A stretch of DNA of 64,000 bases from assembly GCA_902806565.1 (NCBI GenBank), contig CADCXA010000050.1, positions 682,001 through 746,000 of the forward strand. The letters are read 5' to 3'. Below, in pieces: positions 60,204 to 64,000 of the stretch; position 1 is the stretch's first letter; each line of letters starts with the position of its first letter. Under the pieces are notes generated by a model, which ran no database searches, was not told the DNA's origin, and saw nothing but the letters and a program-made list of their open reading frames with translations. The translations under genes and the position numbers were made by a program. The stretch comes from Hypoxylon rubiginosum (taxonomy: Eukaryota > Ascomycota > Sordariomycetes > Xylariales > Hypoxylaceae).

Positions 60204-63200
60204 TTAAATATTCACCACCTGATAGCTGCGTATGTTGTCGAACTCGGTACACGAGCTCGGAAAAGGATCACTACATAAACCCGACGTCGAATCTATACTC
60301 GCACCTCCTCCTCCGGCGCAGTTAGCCTGCTCATACAAGAGGATGCGCAGTCCCTGAGGGATCTTCTGTAGCGAACAATACGAGTTGAACCCCGGCGGAA
60401 CCGGCTGGCATCCTAAGGCGCCGTTCCCGGACTCCTGCAAGTTGCCGGACCCGGCTGCGCAATTATTGGAGGTGTACATGCTCAGGACCCAGTTTGGAGG
60501 AGGAGGAGGAGGGTCGAAATTGCCCGCCTGCAAGCTCAACCACCCGCCGTTGTTGAACCAGCAGGTATTGGCGTTTGTCAGCTGGAGCTCGTTCCACCCC
60601 GACGCGCAGTCCCTAACGGGGAAGAGACGGATCCTGTTATCGTGATCGAACAGGTTCTTGCCAACGGCCTGCTTTATGCTGAACATCTTGGCGTCGAGGT
60701 TGATACAGCCCGAGTTGATGCCCCTCGCGCTTAGACCCGCCGGCTGGGCTATATCGCCAGCATGGCAACATGTCGCGTCGGTGTAGAGCACCATTGAGAG
60801 CGTGTCGTCGTCGCGGATTTTCGGACCAGAGTCACATTGCGGAGGCGGCGGCGGCGGCGGCGGCACCGGCGTAGAATCGAGGAGCTTGAAGCTGTTCCAC
60901 GGTCCGCCAGTCCAGCATGCGTCCTTGTTGGTCAGATCATACGTCCAAATACCCCCGCCGCAGTTCTGCGACGCGTAGAATAGCAGCTTGTACCCTTTTC
61001 CGAACATGTCCTGCCCCACAGACTGATGGAAACCCTCGGGACTGCCGTCGAGGTTGTGGCAGGCATTGACTACACCCACAGTCACAGTGGATTTAGGATG
61101 GCAACAGTCGCCCTTGTAGAAATCCAAAGTCACTGTATTCGGGTTACCCTGATTGTTGGGCGCTCCCGCACACGCCGGCGGCGGAGTGCTATCAAACAGC
61201 TTTACGCTATTATACGGACCACCAGGGGCTACCTGGCAGCCCCCTTCCGCGTTGGTCAGATGGTACGGGACGAACCCGCCTGAGCAGTCCGACGTGAAGT
61301 AGAAGACGAGCTCTAGGTTGCGCCCAAATAGACTCTGCCCGACCGACTGCTTGAAGCCCTCGGGTCCTAGAGCACTCACGCTTATACACTTGTCGATGCT
61401 AGCTGTTCCGATAGTCAGCGACGACTTGGGCGTACAGCAGTCGCCCTTGTAGAGGTCCAGCGTTACCGTATTGGGGTTCCCTTGGTTATTGGGCGCCTCG
61501 GCACACGTTACCTGCGTGTTGTCGAAGAGCTTCGCGCTAAGCCACGGACCCGGGGCCACCTCACAGCCCCCGCCCGCGTTGGTCAGATGGTATGCGTCAA
61601 AGGACCCTGAACAGTCCGATGTAAAGAAGAAGGTAAGTAATAGGTTACGCCCAAACAGGTTCTGCCCAACCGATTGCGTAAAGCCCTCGGGTCCCAAAGC
61701 GCTGATGTCCTCACACTTGCCGATGCTAGCTGTGCCGATGGTTAGCGTCGATTTAGGTGTACAGCAGTCGCCCTTGTAGAGGTTTAGCGTCATAGTATTG
61801 TCGTTGCCCTTGTTGTCGGGGGGCCCAGCACAGGACGGGGGAGGCGGTGTCGGCGGCGGAGGCGCGATGACCTGCACGCTCTTCCAGGGCCCGCCGACGA
61901 GGCAGAGGTCGGACTGCGTGATCAGGCCGTACGTCTGGGGCGCGCCCGTGCAGCCGGTGTTCGGATAGAAGACAATATTATAGTCGTTGGCGAACATGCC
62001 GGAGCCGACTGCCTCCTTGAAGCCCTCGGGCACGCTCGTCAGATCGTGGCAGCTGTTAGGCACCCCGATGGTAATGTTCTGCTTGGGAGTGCAGCAGTCG
62101 CCCTTATAAAGGCCAAGCGTCAGCGTGTTCGGGTTGCCTTTGTTATCGATGGACGGACAGAACGGTGGCGGCTGTGAAGGCGGCGGTTCAGATCCATCTC
62201 CTCCCGAGTTGTCGGACGGGCCGGAGATCATTATGCTGTTGAAGGCCATGGTCGACGGGTAGCAATTTACCGTGTTAGTCAAGAAGTAGGGGTTAGTAGG
62301 CAGGCCAGTACAGCCCTGCTGTGGGAAAGCGACGAGAGTCAAGTTCCGCCGAAACATATCCTGGCCGACGGACTGCGTGAGGTCCGCGAATGGCTGCGCC
62401 GTGTCGACGCATGAGTTTACCTCGTCGAGCTGCAGCATCTGGACCGGCGCGCCGTCGCAACACGAATGTGCGTATAGGTTGACACTTACGGTGTCGGCGT
62501 CTGCGATGCTTGGCTGCTGAATTGTGCAGCTAGGGTTCGGGTCTGGTTCCCCGGGGTCGTCAATAGTCACCAGCATGAAGCTCTGCCAGGCGTCCCCCTG
62601 GTCGACGATGCAACTCTTGTCATTACTGAGTTGGATGAATGTCGAGCTGTCGCTGGCACAAGAGGCATCACCGAAAGCCTGAATAATGACACTCCCACTC
62701 AGGAGGTTCTGTCCGACTGCCTGGGTCAAGGCGGTAAATGGCGTAGTGACCTGATGGCACGCGTTTAGCGTGCCGGCCTTCATCACCTGGGCGGGAGCTG
62801 CGTCGCAGCACGATTTTGTGTATATGTTCAGCGTCGCTGTGAAGCTGTCCGTGTTGACTGGCTGCACCGGAGTACAGCCCGAGGGCGGTGTCGGCGGTAT
62901 CGTGGTGGCTGTGGAGTTAGAAATCTTGCAGCTCTTCCAAGCGGTTGGATTAGGGTCGCTCCAACACTGCGCTACGTTTGTTAACCCGTTTATAACGGAG
63001 CTGCCGGAACAGCCCTTGTTAGGGTATAACTGGATAGTAATTCCTCTGCCGAACAAGCTTTGGCCGACCCCCTGGTGGAAGCTGTAGAAGTCCTCAGGCG
63101 CATCTAGGCACTTGTCCAGGTCAGCGACCTTGATAGTCGGCCCGGCGCTACAGCAAGCAGTGTCGTTATAAAGCTTCATATTCAGGGCACCATCGAGGAT

Positions 63201-64000
63201 GGGTGGTGCCGCCGAGTCACAGGGGACGATACAAGTGCAGCCCTTGAAATTCCCTTTACAGGTTGCACCTTGTGTGCCCACATCGGTCGTGCCAGCGCAG
63301 CCTCCCATGGAACAAGGCTGGGGCGTACCGCATTGATTACTCCCAGGATCGCACTGACACCCCTTGGACGCGCCCGTTGTGCACGCAGCGAGCCCGTCGT
63401 GGCCGGCCGAGAAGGTACCACCGCACGCATCGCAGGTGATTTGCGGGTCACAACCCGGCGTCGACGAGGTCGAAGACGTTGGTGGCGATGTCGAGGACGT
63501 TGTGGTCGACGTGGCTGATGACGTCGTCGATGTTGACGATACTGGTGGCAAAGGACAGAAGTCCTGGTTCTCTTATGTTAGACTAAGCTCGGCACGCTCA
63601 TTTTCTCTTCCAATGGAGAGACGTCTGAGAAAAAATGGAAGGGGAGAGGTTGAATTGTCAGAAATAAAAGGGGTTGAAAAGTGGAGCGGAAAAGGGTGGG
63701 AGCTTTTTGCTTGCCTCAGCGAGGTCGGGATCGACCACGGTGCCATTTATGAGAACGGGAATATCATTATCATCATCGTCGAACTGTTGACGAATAGCTA
63801 CATTGGGTTGCGACGGGATCCTCTGCCAGTGTTTTGACACCTCTCTCGGTCGCGTACCCGAACCCGGACCCGGACCCGCCGTCTGGCATTTCGAATCGAG
63901 CCAGCCGTTGTATAACGTCGGTACGCCAGGGAAGCCGGAGCGCAACAGGGCGTGGTCCATGAGAAAGCTGCGGACTTTTTCGGAGAAGTATTTCCCGGAC
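60204..64000 (-). CDS. C-terminal part of a large secreted protein with nine cysteine-containing repeats
   Basis: The gene enters from the right edge: 64000-63715 is an exon piece, and 63569-60204 the last exon, 1216 residues so far. The intron (145 bp) has a GC donor (GAG/GCAAGC) and AG acceptor. The visible start, RSFLMDHALLRSGFPGVPTLYNG, is conserved-looking but unknown to me. Then come a Ser/Thr-rich stretch, two short Cys-rich modules (CDACGGTFSAGHDGLAAC; CKGNFKGCTC) and nine units of about 90-100 residues joined by Pro-rich linkers. Each unit reads roughly L-x-L-Y-KGDCC, a Cys, then EGFxQSVGQxLFGRN, a second Cys pair near the end, and W-x-S. Units 4-7 (62133-60900) are nearly the same, even in DNA. 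Unit 9 is divergent. No catalytic motif seen; an extracellular binding or wall protein is my inference. Confidence 0.8.
60500..63190 (-). repeat. Nine tandem coding repeats of about 330 bp
   Basis: Units start (reading on the minus strand) near 63190, 62855, 62505, 62133, 61803, 61484, 61147, 60825 and 60500. YKGDCC is shared by units 4-7, and the DNA of units 5 and 6 stays alike over their first 60 bases, including third codon positions, which points to recent duplication or gene conversion. Confidence 0.8.

Overview
The window is nuclear DNA of a filamentous ascomycete (Pezizomycotina). Sordariomycetes is my best guess, from overall resemblance only. The evidence is short introns of 50-145 bp with GT..CTRAC..AG signals, long GC-richer exons in AT-richer spacers, roughly one gene per 4 kb on both strands, and typical fungal proteins: a Zn2Cys6 regulator, an allantoate-type MFS carrier, GH55 and small secreted proteins. 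No rRNA, convincing tRNA, CRISPR array, intact transposon or secondary-metabolite backbone gene was seen. Gene models were built by joining open frames at splice signals and checking that reading phases close.

Layout. 1-3285 holds no recognised gene. 3286-8907 (-) is the Sec7/BIG-type Arf exchange factor. 10612-12051 (+) is the mitochondrial pyruvate dehydrogenase E2, convergent with a microbial-type PARG-like macrodomain protein (12360-13799, -). 14409-16302 (-) is a five-exon MFS permease with a 17-nt microexon. 18496-19206 (+) is the C-terminal part of a phosphatidylserine decarboxylase-family protein. 20001-21316 (+) is a 2-oxoglutarate/Fe(II) oxygenase whose intron carries a second, in-frame copy of the exon end that encodes the iron-binding HxD motif.

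22125-36472 is rich in predicted secreted proteins. It has a 24-exon gene (22125-30317, -) joining a GH55 beta-1,3-glucanase to a subtilisin-like domain that lacks the usual catalytic Asp, a 180-residue secreted protein (31264-31873, +), an unrecognised 689-residue protein (32299-34475, +), and a 123-residue secreted protein with eight cysteines in its mature part (35931-36472, +).

37530-39992 (-) is a Zn2Cys6 regulator, 41782-42343 (+) a small SANT/Myb-like nuclear protein, 43487-45957 (+) a SulP/STAS anion transporter, 46274-46972 (-) a secreted SGNH-like protein and 48887-49858 (-) a secreted protein of unknown function. A gene-poor spacer (49859-54829) precedes a PMC1-type Ca2+-ATPase (54830-58446, +). 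The right edge (60204-64000, -) is the C-terminal 1216 residues of a large secreted protein built from nine cysteine-containing repeats.

The housekeeping genes (Sec7, PDH E2, Ca2+-ATPase, SulP) do not form a pathway. The coherent theme is the cell surface: a glucanase-subtilase fusion, a repeat protein and four other predicted secreted proteins. The most unusual signals are the duplicated HxD exon piece, the glucanase-pseudoprotease fusion, the repeat expansion, the 17-nt microexon and a dispersed TACCTAGGTA palindrome in the spacers.
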